From the NCBI RefSeq assembly GCF_020525925.1, contig NZ_CP084876.1, positions 4,774,001 through 4,838,000 of the forward strand: a stretch of 64,000 bases of DNA. The letters run 5' to 3'. Positions 1-9,187 of the stretch are shown here, piece after piece. Within the stretch, counting starts at the first letter, position 1; every line of letters starts with the position of its first letter. A model generated the notes under the pieces. It was not told where the DNA came from, did not search any database, and saw only the letters and a list, made by a program, of their open reading frames with translations. The DNA comes from Klebsiella quasipneumoniae subsp. quasipneumoniae. GTDB taxonomy: Bacteria; Pseudomonadota; Gammaproteobacteria; Enterobacterales; Enterobacteriaceae. The position numbers were made by a program, and so were the translations under genes.

Positions 1-491
1 ATCAGCATCACCGGCTCATGTGAGCGCACCTCCCGTCGCATGCCGCGGGCATAGTTGCTGGCGGTGATTTTGACGTAGGGGATATCGCGCGCCAGCATCA
101 TCTCCCGCACCTGCCAGAAGTGATGCAGCTCCTCTTTAATCAGCAAAATCATGCTGTCCAGCAGCTGACGGCCCCACGGGTCGTCGGTCTGCGGCATGGC
201 GCTTTTGTTGATCCGCTTATGCAGGGCGACAAAATCCGGCTCCGGCCCCCGGCGGTAGGTGAAGTCTTCATACGGCTTCAGGCAGGCCAGCAGCTTGTCG
301 GCGTCGGCTTTATCCGCGACGTAGCGACGCACCAGCAGCATGGCGTTCTGCGCCGCTTTCAGTTCGCACACCATATGGTCGGTCAGCAGCAGCGGCAGGT
401 TTTCCGGCTTGCGGGCTTCGTCAATCCACGCCTGCGGCGTCGGGCAGTGCAGGAAGTTGATAATCGGGGAGAGTATCTGCGGGTAATCCAT
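1..491 (-). CDS. miaE: tRNA-(ms2io6A)-hydroxylase MiaE (partial, C-terminus beyond window)
   Basis: The first 163 residues are visible; the gene runs off the left edge. MiaE is a ferritin-like non-heme diiron enzyme that hydroxylates the isopentenyl group of ms2i6A37 in tRNA, an oxygen-dependent step. A diiron-type motif is visible at E120-E121-L122-H123-H124, with another likely ligand at E43. The start is the ATG at 491, giving MDYPQILSP, and the reading frame has no earlier ATG. The text matches my memory of Salmonella MiaE closely. E. coli K-12 lacks this gene, so it helps place the organism outside Escherichia. It lies downstream of rraB on the same strand. Confidence 0.93.
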   Translation of the reverse strand, partial: MDYPQILSPIINFLHCPTPQAWIDEARKPENLPLLLTDHMVCELKAAQNAMLLVRRYVADKADADKLLACLKPYEDFTYRRGPEPDFVALHKRINKSAMPQTDDPWGRQLLDSMILLIKEELHHFWQVREMMLARDIPYVKITASNYARGMRREVRSHEPVML

Positions 492-549
492 GGAAGTTCC
501 TTGCTATACGGCGGCTGGCGCCGCCGTATCCATCTACATCATCTGCGAC

Positions 550-972
550 TTAGTGACGAACACCATCGTCGTCTTCATCGACAAAATCTTCGTCATCCTC
601 GCCGTCTTCTTCGCCGTTCGGGTCCTCATAGTAGGTGCCCCAACCGTCATACTCGACGTCAAATTTTTCTGCCAGCGTCATCAGCTGTTCCACCTGGGCA
701 TCGATCAGTTCTGCGTTCAGGGCGCATTCGCTCAGGATATCGCAGCAGATGACCACTTCACCCTCTTCCACTTCCAGCTCTTCGGGCTCGGTCACTTCGT
801 AGCCCAGCTTAAACGCTTCCACCGCCACTTTCTCCAGGGTTTCGAAATCGTCTGCAGAGAGGTGATGCTCAATCGTGTACAGTGCGTCCGGATCGCTGCC
901 ATCTTCCAGCAGCTCTTCGATAATCAGACGCGTCTCTTCACGCTGTTCTTCCAGGTGTTCCGGGTTTGCCAT
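550..972 (-). CDS. rraB: Ribonuclease E inhibitor RraB
   Basis: RraB binds the C-terminal scaffold of RNase E and changes degradosome composition and mRNA decay. The protein is 140 residues, near the E. coli length, beginning [16 protein letters not shown]. The ATG at 972 is preceded by a GAGGAA ribosome site; a longer in-frame extension upstream to 1014 has no such support. The C-terminus is extremely acidic: about 20 of the last 30 residues are Asp or Glu, as in the family. It is divergent from argI, and miaE follows after a 58-nt gap, so the two could be co-transcribed. Confidence 0.95.
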   Translation of the reverse strand: MANPEHLEEQREETRLIIEELLEDGSDPDALYTIEHHLSADDFETLEKVAVEAFKLGYEVTEPEELEVEEGEVVICCDILSECALNAELIDAQVEQLMTLAEKFDVEYDGWGTYYEDPNGEEDGEDDEDFVDEDDDGVRH

Positions 973-1064
973 GGCTCGTTCCTCATAATGTGCGGCAGTT
1001 ATCCCTATTGTCACATACCGCCGTCATTGCCTCCACTTCTCAGTGAAAGATTTCGATCACAGAC

Positions 1065-1108
1065 TTGCAAATGAATATTCATACATATAAATTGAATTTT
1101 AATTCAAT
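1065..1108 (+). promoter_or_regulatory. argI promoter with two ARG (ArgR) boxes
   Basis: Two ArgR operators lie side by side. Box 1 at 1070-1087 reads AATGAATATTCATACATA, a weaker match. Box 2 at 1091-1108 reads ATTGAATTTTAATTCAAT, a near-perfect match to TGAAT-N4-ATTCA. Start-to-start spacing is 21 bp, two helical turns, as expected for hexameric ArgR. A -35-like TTGCAA at 1065-1070 and a -10-like TATAAA at 1086-1091 are overlapped by the boxes, so bound ArgR with arginine would block RNA polymerase. Confidence 0.88.
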
Positions 1109-1135
1109 TAGTGGCCTATGCCAGGTGAGGGAACC

Positions 1136-2140
1136 ATGTCTGCGTTTTACCAGAAGCATTTTTTAAAGTTACTCGATTTTACGCCTGCAGAAATCACCGC
1201 CCTGCTCGAGCTGGCGGCAAAGCTGAAAGCCGATAAGAAAAACGGTATCGAAGTCCAGAAACTGGCAGGGAAAAACATCGCGCTCATCTTCGAAAAAGAC
1301 TCAACCCGTACACGATGCTCTTTCGAAGTTGCCGCATACGATCAGGGCGCCCGCGTGACCTACCTGGGGCCCAGCGGCAGCCAGATTGGCCATAAAGAGT
1401 CGATCAAGGACACCGCCCGCGTGCTCGGACGGATGTACGACGGCATTCAGTACCGCGGCCACGGCCAGGAAGTGGTGGAGACCCTGGCGCAATACGCCGG
1501 CGTGCCGGTGTGGAACGGCCTCACCAACGAGTTCCACCCTACCCAGCTGCTGGCGGACCTGCTGACCATGAAAGAGCACCTGCCGGGCAAAGCCTTTAAC
1601 CAGATGACGCTGGTCTACGCCGGCGACGCGCGCAACAACATGGGCAATTCGATGCTGGAAGCCGCGGCGCTGACCGGTCTGGATCTGCGCCTGGTGGCGC
1701 CCTCGGCCTGCTGGCCGGAGGCCGCGCTGGTGGAAACCTGCACCGCGCTGGCCAAACAGCAGGGCGGCAACATCACCCTGACGGAAGATATCGCCGCGGG
1801 GGTGCAAGGCGCCGATTTTATCTATACCGACGTCTGGGTCTCAATGGGCGAGGCGAAGGAAAAATGGGCCAAACGTATCGCCCTGCTGCGCGACTATCAG
1901 GTTAACAGCGCGATGCTGGCGCTGACCGGCAACCCGCAGGTCAAATTCCTCCACTGCCTGCCAGCGTTCCATGATGACCAGACCACGCTGGGCAAACAGA
2001 TGGCTGCCGAATACGGCCTGCACGGCGGCATGGAGGTGACTGACGAGGTGTTTGAGTCGGCGGCAAGCGTGGTCTTCGACCAGGCGGAAAACCGGATGCA
2101 CACCATCAAAGCGGTGATGGTGGCGACGCTGAGCAAATAG
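1136..2140 (+). CDS. argI: Ornithine carbamoyltransferase ArgI
   Basis: It makes citrulline from ornithine and carbamoyl phosphate, the sixth step of arginine synthesis, as a cytosolic trimer. The carbamoyl-phosphate motif STRTR is at residues 56-60, HPTQ at 134-137 and the ornithine-site HCLP at 273-276. The length of 334 aa equals E. coli ArgI. The start chosen is the ATG at 1136 (MSAFYQKHF) after GAGGGAACC; an upstream in-frame ATG at 1118 would add six residues unlike the family. The upstream ARG boxes indicate repression by ArgR. Confidence 0.97.
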   Translation: MSAFYQKHFLKLLDFTPAEITALLELAAKLKADKKNGIEVQKLAGKNIALIFEKDSTRTRCSFEVAAYDQGARVTYLGPSGSQIGHKESIKDTARVLGRMYDGIQYRGHGQEVVETLAQYAGVPVWNGLTNEFHPTQLLADLLTMKEHLPGKAFNQMTLVYAGDARNNMGNSMLEAAALTGLDLRLVAPSACWPEAALVETCTALAKQQGGNITLTEDIAAGVQGADFIYTDVWVSMGEAKEKWAKRIALLRDYQVNSAMLALTGNPQVKFLHCLPAFHDDQTTLGKQMAAEYGLHGGMEVTDEVFESAASVVFDQAENRMHTIKAVMVATLSK

Positions 2141-2160
2141 TCCTTCGCTCGCCGTCAAAT

Positions 2161-2186
2161 CCCGGATCGCTTGGCGCGTATCCGGG
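2161..2186. terminator. Inverted repeat between convergent argI and tabA
   Basis: CCCGGAT at 2161-2167 pairs with ATCCGGG at 2180-2186 around a GC-rich loop. It lies between the convergent ends of argI and tabA and resembles a REP palindromic unit. There is no U-run on either side, so termination here would be inefficient or Rho-assisted. Confidence 0.5.
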
Positions 2187-2209
2187 ATACCGCTCGTCAG
2201 GACGCTTTG

Positions 2210-2665
<456 letters not shown>

Positions 2666-2803
2666 TTACCTCAAATATAAAACAACATTTCATTTTTTCG
2701 TTTTATACCCCCATCGTCGCTGCCATACCAGTGCAGTTTCACGGTTCTTTGCGCTGGCGCACTTTTCTGCAGGCAAACGATTACCTGTTTGTGAATGAAT
2801 CGC

Positions 2804-2831
2804 TTGATCGCCATAACGGTCTGCGTATAAT
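2804..2831 (+). promoter_or_regulatory. pyrBI promoter
   Basis: The -10 is a perfect TATAAT at 2826-2831, with TTGATC at 2804-2809 as -35, spaced 16 bp. About 9 nt after the -10 the start region contains a TTTT run (2839-2842) before GCCGGG. In E. coli a U-tract in the first transcribed bases causes UTP-dependent reiterative transcription of pyrBI; that role here is inferred. The rest of 2663-2803 holds the tabA upstream region; no other gene is seen. Confidence 0.75.
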
Positions 2832-2856
2832 GCCAGTCGTTTTGCCGGGAGGAAGC

Positions 2857-2961
2857 ATGGCCAATTGCGTACGACATTCTGTCTTAGCGCGTCTCAATGC
2901 AGACGCTGGCCTGCCGTTTTTCTTTCCGTTGCTCATTGGATTCCCGAAGCCCCTTATTTAA
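2857..2961 (+). CDS. pyrL: pyrBI operon leader peptide PyrL
   Basis: A 34-codon ORF, MANCVRHSVLARLNADAG..., follows a strong GGGAGGAAG ribosome site. It resembles the E. coli 44-aa PyrL, including the LPFFFPL stretch encoded by a U-rich pause region. Its job is attenuation: when UTP is low, RNA polymerase slows, the ribosome translating pyrL catches up and prevents the terminator from forming. Its TAA stop at 2959-2961 lies inside the terminator stem, so a terminating ribosome physically covers the hairpin. It is ten codons shorter than E. coli PyrL because the frame ends in the hairpin. Confidence 0.92.
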   Translation: MANCVRHSVLARLNADAGLPFFFPLLIGFPKPLI

Positions 2962-2975
2962 GGGGCTTTTTTTTT
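2949..2975 (+). terminator. pyrBI attenuator
   Basis: GCCCCTT (2949-2955) and AAGGGGC (2960-2966) form a 7-bp stem with an ATTT loop, followed by nine T residues (2967-2975). It is a canonical intrinsic terminator placed 23 nt before pyrB and overlapping the end of pyrL. Confidence 0.95.
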
Positions 2976-2997
2976 GCCCAGGCGTCAGGAGATAAGC

Positions 2998-3933
2998 ATG
3001 GCTAACCCGCTATATCAAAAACATATCATTTCCATAAACGATCTCAGCCGCGAAGACCTCGAACTGGTGCTGGCGACGGCGGCAAAGCTGAAAGCTAATC
3101 CACAACCCGAGCTGCTGAAGCATAAGGTTATCGCCAGCTGTTTCTTTGAAGCCTCGACCCGCACCCGCCTCTCTTTTGAAACCTCGATGCACCGCCTGGG
3201 GGCCAGCGTGGTCGGCTTCTCCGACAGCGCCAACACCTCGCTGGGCAAAAAAGGGGAAACGCTGGCGGATACCATCTCCGTCATCAGCACCTACGTTGAC
3301 ACCATCGTGATGCGTCATCCGCAGGAGGGCGCCGCCCGTCTGGCGACCGAATTCTCCGGCGGCGTGCCGGTACTGAACGCCGGCGACGGCGCCAACCAGC
3401 ACCCGACCCAGACCCTGCTCGACCTGTTCACCATTCAGGAGACCCAGGGCCGCCTCGAAAACCTCAACGTGGCGATGGTCGGCGATCTGAAGTATGGCCG
3501 TACCGTCCACTCCCTGACCCAGGCGCTGGCCAAATTCAGCGGCAACCGCTTCTACTTTATCGCCCCGGATGCGCTGGCCATGCCGCAGTACATCCTCGAT
3601 ATGCTGGATGAAAAAGGTATCGCCTGGAGCCTGCATAGCGCCATCGACGACGTGATGGCGGAAGTGGATATTCTCTACATGACCCGCGTGCAGAAAGAGC
3701 GTCTGGATCCGTCGGAATACGCCAACGTCAAAGCGCAGTTCGTCCTGCGCGCCGCCGACCTCGAAGGGGCGCGCGCCAATATGAAGGTGCTGCACCCGCT
3801 GCCGCGCATTGACGAAATCACCACCGATGTCGATAAAACGCCGCACGCCTGGTACTTCCAGCAGGCCGGTAACGGCATCTTCGCCCGCCAGGCGTTACTG
3901 GCACTGGTACTGAATAGCGAGCTGGCACTGTAA
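2998..3933 (+). CDS. pyrB: Aspartate carbamoyltransferase catalytic subunit PyrB
   Basis: It makes N-carbamoyl-L-aspartate from carbamoyl phosphate and aspartate, the committed step of pyrimidine synthesis. The protein is 311 aa, the E. coli length. The carbamoyl-phosphate motif STRTR is at residues 53-57, and HPLPRIDEI near 265-273 completes the active site. The ATG at 2998 follows a CAGGAG site; an upstream in-frame start at 2974 lies in the attenuator T-run and is not used. Thirteen nt separate it from pyrI, and together they form the allosteric dodecamer. Confidence 0.97.
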   Translation: MANPLYQKHIISINDLSREDLELVLATAAKLKANPQPELLKHKVIASCFFEASTRTRLSFETSMHRLGASVVGFSDSANTSLGKKGETLADTISVISTYVDTIVMRHPQEGAARLATEFSGGVPVLNAGDGANQHPTQTLLDLFTIQETQGRLENLNVAMVGDLKYGRTVHSLTQALAKFSGNRFYFIAPDALAMPQYILDMLDEKGIAWSLHSAIDDVMAEVDILYMTRVQKERLDPSEYANVKAQFVLRAADLEGARANMKVLHPLPRIDEITTDVDKTPHAWYFQQAGNGIFARQALLALVLNSELAL

Positions 3934-3946
3934 GGGGAAATGAGAG

Positions 3947-4408
3947 ATGACACACGACAATAAACTGCAGGTAGAAGCGATCAAACGCGGCACCGTGATC
4001 GACCACATTCCGGCGCAGGTCGGCTTTAAGCTGCTCACCCTGTTCAAACTGACCGAAACCGACCAGCGCATCACCATCGGCCTGAACCTGCCCTCCGGCG
4101 AGATGGGCCGCAAAGATTTGATTAAAATCGAGAACACCTTCCTGACCGACGAGCAGGTTAACCAGCTGTCGCTGTACGCCCCGCAGGCGACGGTAAACCG
4201 CATTGATGATTACGAAGTGGTGGGCAAATCCCGCCCGAGCCTGCCGGATCGCATCGACAGCGTGCTGGTCTGCCCGAACAGCAACTGTATCAGCCACGCC
4301 GAACCGGTTTCTTCCAGTTTTGCAGTGAAAAAACGCGCTGATGACATCGCACTCAAATGTAAATACTGCGAAAAAGAGTTTTCTCATTATGTGGTGCTGG
4401 CCAACTAA
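3947..4408 (+). CDS. pyrI: Aspartate carbamoyltransferase regulatory subunit PyrI
   Basis: This is the CTP/ATP-binding regulatory chain that assembles with PyrB. It is 153 aa, identical in length to the E. coli protein. The zinc site is intact: C109, C114, C138 and C141 in the C-terminal domain that contacts PyrB. The N-terminal nucleotide domain covers roughly residues 1-100, with the effector-site [17 protein letters not shown] region at 41-57. It is the second gene of the operon, 13 nt after pyrB. Confidence 0.97.
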   Translation: MTHDNKLQVEAIKRGTVIDHIPAQVGFKLLTLFKLTETDQRITIGLNLPSGEMGRKDLIKIENTFLTDEQVNQLSLYAPQATVNRIDDYEVVGKSRPSLPDRIDSVLVCPNSNCISHAEPVSSSFAVKKRADDIALKCKYCEKEFSHYVVLAN

Positions 4409-4414
4409 ATGCGG

Positions 4415-4443
4415 TTGGTATTGGTGGTAGGCCTCCCTATAAT
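4415..4443 (+). promoter_or_regulatory. ridA promoter
   Basis: TTGGTA (4415-4420), a 17-bp spacer and a perfect TATAAT (4438-4443) make a strong sigma-70 promoter just after the pyrI stop. It gives ridA its own start, with a leader of about 110 nt that is GC-rich and can fold (GGGCGGCG/CGCCCGG around 4469-4488). Confidence 0.8.
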
Positions 4444-4561
4444 GGCTACCACCCTACGCTTCGTCCTTCGGGCGGCGTCTGCGCCCGGCGGCACAGCGCT
4501 TACCGCCTGGCGGCCACCTGAATGATTTTGCGTAACATTACTCAGTTCATCTGGAGATAAC

Positions 4562-4948
4562 ATGAGCAAAACTATTGCGACGGAAAATGCACCAGCAGCG
4601 ATTGGCCCCTACGTTCAGGGCGTTGACCTGGGCAGCATGATCATCACCTCTGGCCAGATCCCGGTCGACCCGAAAACCGGCAGCGTTCCGGAAGACGTAT
4701 CCGCGCAGGCGCGCCAGTCGCTGAACAACGTGAAAGCCATCGTTGAAGCCGCAGGCCTCACCGTCGGCGATATCGTCAAGACCACCGTTTTCGTCAAAGA
4801 TCTCAACGATTTCGCTACCGTTAACGCCACATACGAAGCGTTCTTCACCGAGCACAACGCCACCTTCCCGGCGCGCTCCTGCGTTGAAGTGGCGCGTCTG
4901 CCGAAAGACGTGAAGATCGAGATCGAAGCCATCGCCGTACGCCGCTGA
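4562..4948 (+). CDS. ridA: 2-iminobutanoate/2-iminopropanoate deaminase RidA
   Basis: RidA hydrolyses reactive enamine/imine intermediates released by PLP enzymes such as threonine dehydratase, protecting other PLP enzymes from damage. It is a 128-aa cytosolic trimer-forming YjgF/YER057c family protein. The catalytic R105 (in PARSCVEV) and Y17 are conserved. The ATG follows TGGAGATAAC. The protein is encoded after pyrI but behind its own promoter. Confidence 0.97.
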   Translation: MSKTIATENAPAAIGPYVQGVDLGSMIITSGQIPVDPKTGSVPEDVSAQARQSLNNVKAIVEAAGLTVGDIVKTTVFVKDLNDFATVNATYEAFFTEHNATFPARSCVEVARLPKDVKIEIEAIAVRR

Positions 4949-4965
4949 TCGCGAACCCCGGCATG

Positions 4966-4995
4966 AAAAAAGGCAGCCCGCAGGCTGCCTTTTTT
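4966..4995. terminator. Bidirectional terminator between ridA and mgtA
   Basis: AGGCAGCC (4971-4978) and GGCTGCCT (4983-4990) form an 8-bp stem with a CGCA loop. A-rich sequence precedes it and T-rich sequence follows, so it can end transcription of both convergent genes. Confidence 0.92.
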
Positions 4996-5021
4996 ACGGG
5001 GGTCATCCGCAAACCTTCCCC

Positions 5022-7730
5022 TCACTGCCAGCCGTAGCGGCGGCTGTAAAAGCCTTTGACCGTTTGGGTCAGCACCATATAGCCCGCCAGGATCGCCACC
5101 AGCCATGGGAAGTAGCTCAGCGGCAGGGCCTGCAGCTGCAGATAGCCCGCCAGCGGCGAGAACGGCAGCGCGATCCCCACCGCCATCACCACCAGGGTCA
5201 TGGCGAACAGCGGCCAGGCGGCGCGGCTCTGGACGAACGGAATGCGCCGGGTGCGGATCATGTGCACGATCAGCGTTTGCGACAGCAGCCCTTCAATAAA
5301 CCAGCCGGACTGGAACAGGGTCTGCATCTCCACGGTATTGGCGTGGAACACCCACCACATCAGGCCGAAGGTGAGGATGTCGAAAATCGAGCTGATCGGG
5401 CCGAAGAAGACCATAAAGCGTCCGAGGTCGGCCGGGTTCCAGCGCTGCGGCTTGCGGATCTGTTCATCGTCTACATTATCGAACGGGATCGCCACCTGGG
5501 AGACATCGTACAGCAGGTTCTGAATCAACAGGTGCAGCGGCAGCATCGGCAGAAACGGCAGGAAGGCGCTGGCCACCAGCACGCTGAAGACATTGCCGAA
5601 GTTGGAGCTGGCGGTCATTTTGATGTACTTAAGCATGTTGGCGAAGGTGCGGCGGCCTTCGATCACCCCCTCCTCCAGCACCATCAGGCTCTTCTCCAGC
5701 AGAATGATATCCGCCGCCTCGCGGGCGATATCCACCGCGCCGTCGACCGAGATGCCGATGTCCGCCGCGCGCAGCGCCGGGGCGTCGTTGATGCCGTCGC
5801 CCATGAAGCCCACCACGTGGCCTTCGCGTTTCAGCAGCGTCACGATGCGCTCCTTATGCAGCGGCGCCAGGCGGGCGAAGAGCGTGGTGCGTTTCGCCAG
5901 CGCCGCCAGCTCGTCGTCGCTCATGGCTTCAATCTGGCTGCCAATCACCACTTCGCCGGCATCCAGCCCCACTTCATGGCACACCTTCGCCGCCACCAGC
6001 TCGCTGTCGCCGGTGAGGATCTTCACCGTGATGCCGCTGGCTTTTAACGCTTTCAGCGCCGGGGCGGTGGTCTCTTTCGGCGGATCGAGGAAGGCGATGT
6101 AGCCTTCAAGGATCAGGTCCGACTCATCGGCGCGCTGGTAGTCGCCTTCGCGGGCCGGCAGGTACTTGGTCGCCACCGCCACCACCCGCAGCCCTTGCCG
6201 GTTGAGGGTGTCAGTGACCCGGCGAATGCGGCGCAGCATGGTGTCGTCCAGCGGCACGATATCGCCGTTGTAGCGCACCTGGGTTGAGACGTTGAGGATC
6301 TCCTGCAGCGCCCCTTTGCAGATCAGCTGATGCGCGGCGTCCTCCTCTTTCACCACCACCGACATGCGGCGGCGTTCGAAATCGAAGGGGATCTCATCCA
6401 CTTTCTGCCAGCGCGCCGCCAGCCCGCGGGCGGCCTCCAGCTCAACGCCCTCCAGCACCGCGGTGTCGAGCAGATTTTTCAACCCGGTCTGGTAGTGGCT
6501 GTTCAGCCAGGCGGCATGCAGTACGCGCTCGCTGACCTTGCCGGAGACGTCGGTATGGTTCTCCAGCACAATCTTATCCTGAGTCAGGGTGCCGGTTTTA
6601 TCGGTGCAGAGGATGTCCATCGCGCCAAAGTTCTGAATGGCGTCGAGGTGCTTCACGATGACCTTTTGCTTCGACAGCTTTACCGCCCCGCGCGCCAGCG
6701 TCGAGGTGACGATCATCGGCAGCATCTCCGGCGTCAGGCCGACCGCCACCGACAGCGCGAACAGCGCCGCCTCCCACCAGTCGCCTTTGGTGTAGCCATT
6801 GATCAGCAGCACCACCGGGGCCATCACCAGCATAAAGCGGATCAGCAGCATACTCACCCGGCTGATGCCTTTCTGGAAGGCGTTCGGCTCGCTCTCCTGC
6901 TCGCTGACGCGGCCGGCCAGTTGACCAAACCAGGTGTGGCCGCCGGTGGCGAAGACGATGGCCTGCGCCGAGCCGCTCACCACGTTGGTGCCCATAAAGC
7001 ACAGGGTGTCGCACTCCAGCGGGTTCTGCTGCAGCGGATCGCGGCTGCGGGCCACTTTCTCCACCGGCAGCGATTCGCCGGTCAGCGAGGCCTGGGCGAC
7101 GAACAGATCCCGCGCCTGCAGGATACGCAGGTCCGCCGGGATCATATCCCCCGCCGACAGCCGGATGATGTCGCCCGGCACCAGCTGGTCGATAGGCAGC
7201 TCCAGCCAGCGGCTCTCCCCCTGCTCGTTGACCACCCGCAGCACGGTGGCGGTATTGCTCACCATCGCCTTCAGCGCATCCGCCGCTTTGGTCGAGCGCG
7301 CCTCCTGGATGAAGTTGAGCAGCGTCGAGATCCCCACCATCAGGGCGATCACCCCGGCGGCGAACAGATCTTCGGTGGAATAGGAGACGATACCCAGCAC
7401 CGTCAGCAGCAGATTGAACGGGTTGCGATAGCAGGTCCACAGATGCACCCACCACGGCGAGGGCTTCTGCGCCGGGATCTGGTTGTCGCCGTGTTTAAGG
7501 ATTTTCGCCGCCACTTCGCCTTCATTGAGCCCTTCAGGGTGGCTGTCAAAGGCGCGCCAGATCTCCTGGTCGTCCATCGCCGCCACGTCCAGGCACTGTT
7601 TGCCCAGCGACTCAGGGATGGGGCCGCTCGCCAGATGGCGGGCGTCCGGCAGCGGATCGCGCTGGACTAAACGGCGTGGCAGATGGCGGCTAAGCTGTGC
7701 GAACAGCTGCCGGGTATAATTTTTCAGCAT
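5022..7730 (-). CDS. mgtA: Magnesium-importing P-type ATPase MgtA
   Basis: A P3B-type ATPase of the inner membrane that imports Mg2+ using ATP. It is 902 aa, close to the 898 of E. coli. The order is: cytosolic N-terminus, two membrane helices around 105-142, actuator domain with TGES at 217-220, membrane segments around 295-345, phosphorylation motif DKTGTLT at 377-383, nucleotide domain, GDGINDAP hinge, then six C-terminal helices. Expression is controlled by the PhoP promoter and leader upstream (7731-8039). No missing key motif was seen. Confidence 0.97.
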   Translation of the reverse strand: MLKNYTRQLFAQLSRHLPRRLVQRDPLPDARHLASGPIPESLGKQCLDVAAMDDQEIWRAFDSHPEGLNEGEVAAKILKHGDNQIPAQKPSPWWVHLWTCYRNPFNLLLTVLGIVSYSTEDLFAAGVIALMVGISTLLNFIQEARSTKAADALKAMVSNTATVLRVVNEQGESRWLELPIDQLVPGDIIRLSAGDMIPADLRILQARDLFVAQASLTGESLPVEKVARSRDPLQQNPLECDTLCFMGTNVVSGSAQAIVFATGGHTWFGQLAGRVSEQESEPNAFQKGISRVSMLLIRFMLVMAPVVLLINGYTKGDWWEAALFALSVAVGLTPEMLPMIVTSTLARGAVKLSKQKVIVKHLDAIQNFGAMDILCTDKTGTLTQDKIVLENHTDVSGKVSERVLHAAWLNSHYQTGLKNLLDTAVLEGVELEAARGLAARWQKVDEIPFDFERRRMSVVVKEEDAAHQLICKGALQEILNVSTQVRYNGDIVPLDDTMLRRIRRVTDTLNRQGLRVVAVATKYLPAREGDYQRADESDLILEGYIAFLDPPKETTAPALKALKASGITVKILTGDSELVAAKVCHEVGLDAGEVVIGSQIEAMSDDELAALAKRTTLFARLAPLHKERIVTLLKREGHVVGFMGDGINDAPALRAADIGISVDGAVDIAREAADIILLEKSLMVLEEGVIEGRRTFANMLKYIKMTASSNFGNVFSVLVASAFLPFLPMLPLHLLIQNLLYDVSQVAIPFDNVDDEQIRKPQRWNPADLGRFMVFFGPISSIFDILTFGLMWWVFHANTVEMQTLFQSGWFIEGLLSQTLIVHMIRTRRIPFVQSRAAWPLFAMTLVVMAVGIALPFSPLAGYLQLQALPLSYFPWLVAILAGYMVLTQTVKGFYSRRYGWQ

Positions 7731-7998
7731 AAACAGTCCCTCCGCGCTCGCGCAAGCGAACGCAGCGTTGCCGACGGGCGTAGCAAAACCTACCTGTCAG
7801 GCATGTTATTTTTATGGCAGGGACATCAAGGACGTCACTGCTTTACGCTTTCCGGTAAAGCAGTGTTAAACAGGCTTACCGGAAAGAAAGGTTGCTCCAT
7901 CGAGGATGAGGAGTGGGATCGGGGTCCATAACTATCTCCGGTAAGTTAATTTAAACGGCGCGGATTATAGCGCCCTCGTTGAGGATTGTGTGGCAATA
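7731..7998 (-). promoter_or_regulatory. mgtA structured leader (Mg2+/proline-responsive)
   Basis: About 268 nt separate the predicted start near 7998 from the mgtA ATG, almost the length known for Salmonella mgtA (264 nt). The leader contains mgtL and a strong hairpin joining the TTTCCGGTAA at the end of mgtL to a downstream TTACCGGAAAG (about 7847-7890). In Salmonella, stalling on mgtL and Mg2+-dependent folding decide between Rho termination and read-through; the same logic is inferred here. Confidence 0.8.
7876..7929 (-). CDS. mgtL: mgtA leader peptide MgtL
   Basis: A 17-codon ORF on the minus strand reads MDPDPTPHPRWSNLSFR. It matches the family pattern (M-x-P-D-P-T-P-x-P-R in E. coli and Salmonella) in position and in its early proline cluster, while the C-terminal half differs. 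Low proline or low Mg2+ is thought to slow or destabilise ribosomes on these Pro/Asp codons, changing the leader fold to favour mgtA transcription. Too short for ordinary gene finders. Confidence 0.88.
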   Translation of the reverse strand: MDPDPTPHPRWSNLSFR

Positions 7999-8004
7999 AT
8001 GGCG

Positions 8005-8039
8005 ATGATAAACCCGCGCAACTAAACCGAACGTAAACC
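8005..8039 (-). promoter_or_regulatory. PhoP box and mgtA promoter
   Basis: On the minus strand GGTTTA-CGTTC-GGTTTA (8039 to 8023) is a perfect PhoP direct repeat with 5-bp spacing. Exactly 12 nt later is the -10-like TATCAT (8010-8005), the spacing typical of PhoP-activated promoters. This predicts induction in low Mg2+ by PhoPQ. Confidence 0.9.
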
Positions 8040-8109
8040 AGACTTTGCTCATTGCGGTTTGGTTGAGTAGCATTAGGCTCACTTCTACCCACCCTGACGA
8101 GAATTCCGC

Positions 8110-9057
8110 ATGCAGAACCGGCTGACCATCAAAGATATCGCGCGCTTAAGCGGCGTAGGGAAATCAACGGTATCCCGCGTCCTCAACAACGAGAGCGGGG
8201 TCAGCGAACGGACCCGCGAGCGCGTCGAAGCGGTGATGCAGCAGCACGGTTTCTCGCCCTCCCGCTCCGCCCGCGCCATGCGCGGCCAGAGCGATAAAGT
8301 GGTGGCGATTATCGTCACCCGTCTCGATTCGCTGTCGGAAAACCTCGCCGTGCAGACCATGCTGCCCGCCTTTTATGAGCAGGGTTACGACCCGATTATG
8401 ATGGAGAGTCAGTTCTCCCCTGGGCTGGTGGAGGAGCATCTCGGCATGCTCGCCCGGCGTAATATTGACGGCGTGGTGCTGTTCGGTTTTACCGGCATCG
8501 ACGAGGCGATGCTCGCTCCCTGGCGCGACACCCTGGTGCTGATGGCCCGCGACGCCCCCGGCTTCGCCTCGGTGTGCTATGACGACGAGGGGGCCATCAC
8601 GCTGCTGATGCAGCGGCTCTACGAGCGCGGACATCGCCACATCAGCTTCCTTGGCGTACCGCACAGCGACGTCACCACCGGCGAACGCCGCCATCTCGCC
8701 TACCTCGCCTTCTGTAAAAAGCATCGCCTGACGCCCACCGCCGCCCTGCCAGGGCTGGGCATGAAGCAGGGGTATGACACCGTCGCCAGCGTGCTGACGG
8801 CCGAGACCAGCGCCCTGGTCTGCGCCACCGATACCCTCGCCCTCGGCGCCAGCAAATATCTCCAGCAGCAGGGCCGCGATGCGCTGCAGCTCGCCAGCGT
8901 CGGCAGCACGCCGCTGATGAAGTTTCTCCACCCGGAAATATTGACCGTCGATCCTGGCTATGCCGAGTCCGGACGCCGGGCCGCCCGGCAGCTGATCGAG
9001 CAGATCGCCGGCAGCGTCGATCCCCGCCAGATCGTGATTCCCGCCGCCCTCAATTAA
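8110..9057 (+). CDS. treR: Trehalose operon repressor TreR
   Basis: A LacI/GalR-family repressor of 315 aa, equal to E. coli TreR. The N-terminal helix-turn-helix, LTIKDIARLSGVGKSTVSRVL, spans about residues 4-25, followed by the hinge and a periplasmic-binding-protein-like effector domain. In E. coli it binds trehalose-6-phosphate as inducer. It lies upstream of treBC in the same direction, and the palindrome at 9096-9107 is its likely operator. Confidence 0.95.
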   Translation: MQNRLTIKDIARLSGVGKSTVSRVLNNESGVSERTRERVEAVMQQHGFSPSRSARAMRGQSDKVVAIIVTRLDSLSENLAVQTMLPAFYEQGYDPIMMESQFSPGLVEEHLGMLARRNIDGVVLFGFTGIDEAMLAPWRDTLVLMARDAPGFASVCYDDEGAITLLMQRLYERGHRHISFLGVPHSDVTTGERRHLAYLAFCKKHRLTPTAALPGLGMKQGYDTVASVLTAETSALVCATDTLALGASKYLQQQGRDALQLASVGSTPLMKFLHPEILTVDPGYAESGRRAARQLIEQIAGSVDPRQIVIPAALN

Positions 9058-9095
9058 TCTCGTTCGGGCGATTTATGTGATCGTCGCCGGGTTTC

Positions 9096-9107
9096 GGGAA
9101 CGTTCCC
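9096..9107 (+). promoter_or_regulatory. TreR operator upstream of treB
   Basis: GGGAACGTTCCC is a perfect 12-bp palindrome matching the known tre operator. A TGTGA half-site at 9076-9080 could be one arm of a CRP site, but the second arm is poor. TTGCAA (9111-9116) and TAGGAT (9132-9137) are candidate promoter hexamers, with a short 15-bp spacer. Confidence 0.8.
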
Positions 9108-9187
9108 ATTTTGCAAATCAAGCGGAACGGTTAGGATGCCCTCAAGGTAAAAACGGCATCTCTCCCCTCTGTTTTTGAGGCTTCATC

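Noticed and set aside
6330..7670. A 446-codon plus-strand frame opposite mgtA
   Set aside because: Complement of the MgtA phosphorylation and actuator domains; low-complexity product.
7964..7969. TATAAT on the minus strand inside the mgtA leader
   Set aside because: No -35 at suitable spacing, and the PhoP box with 12-nt spacing to TATCAT upstream already explains the promoter. Probably chance.
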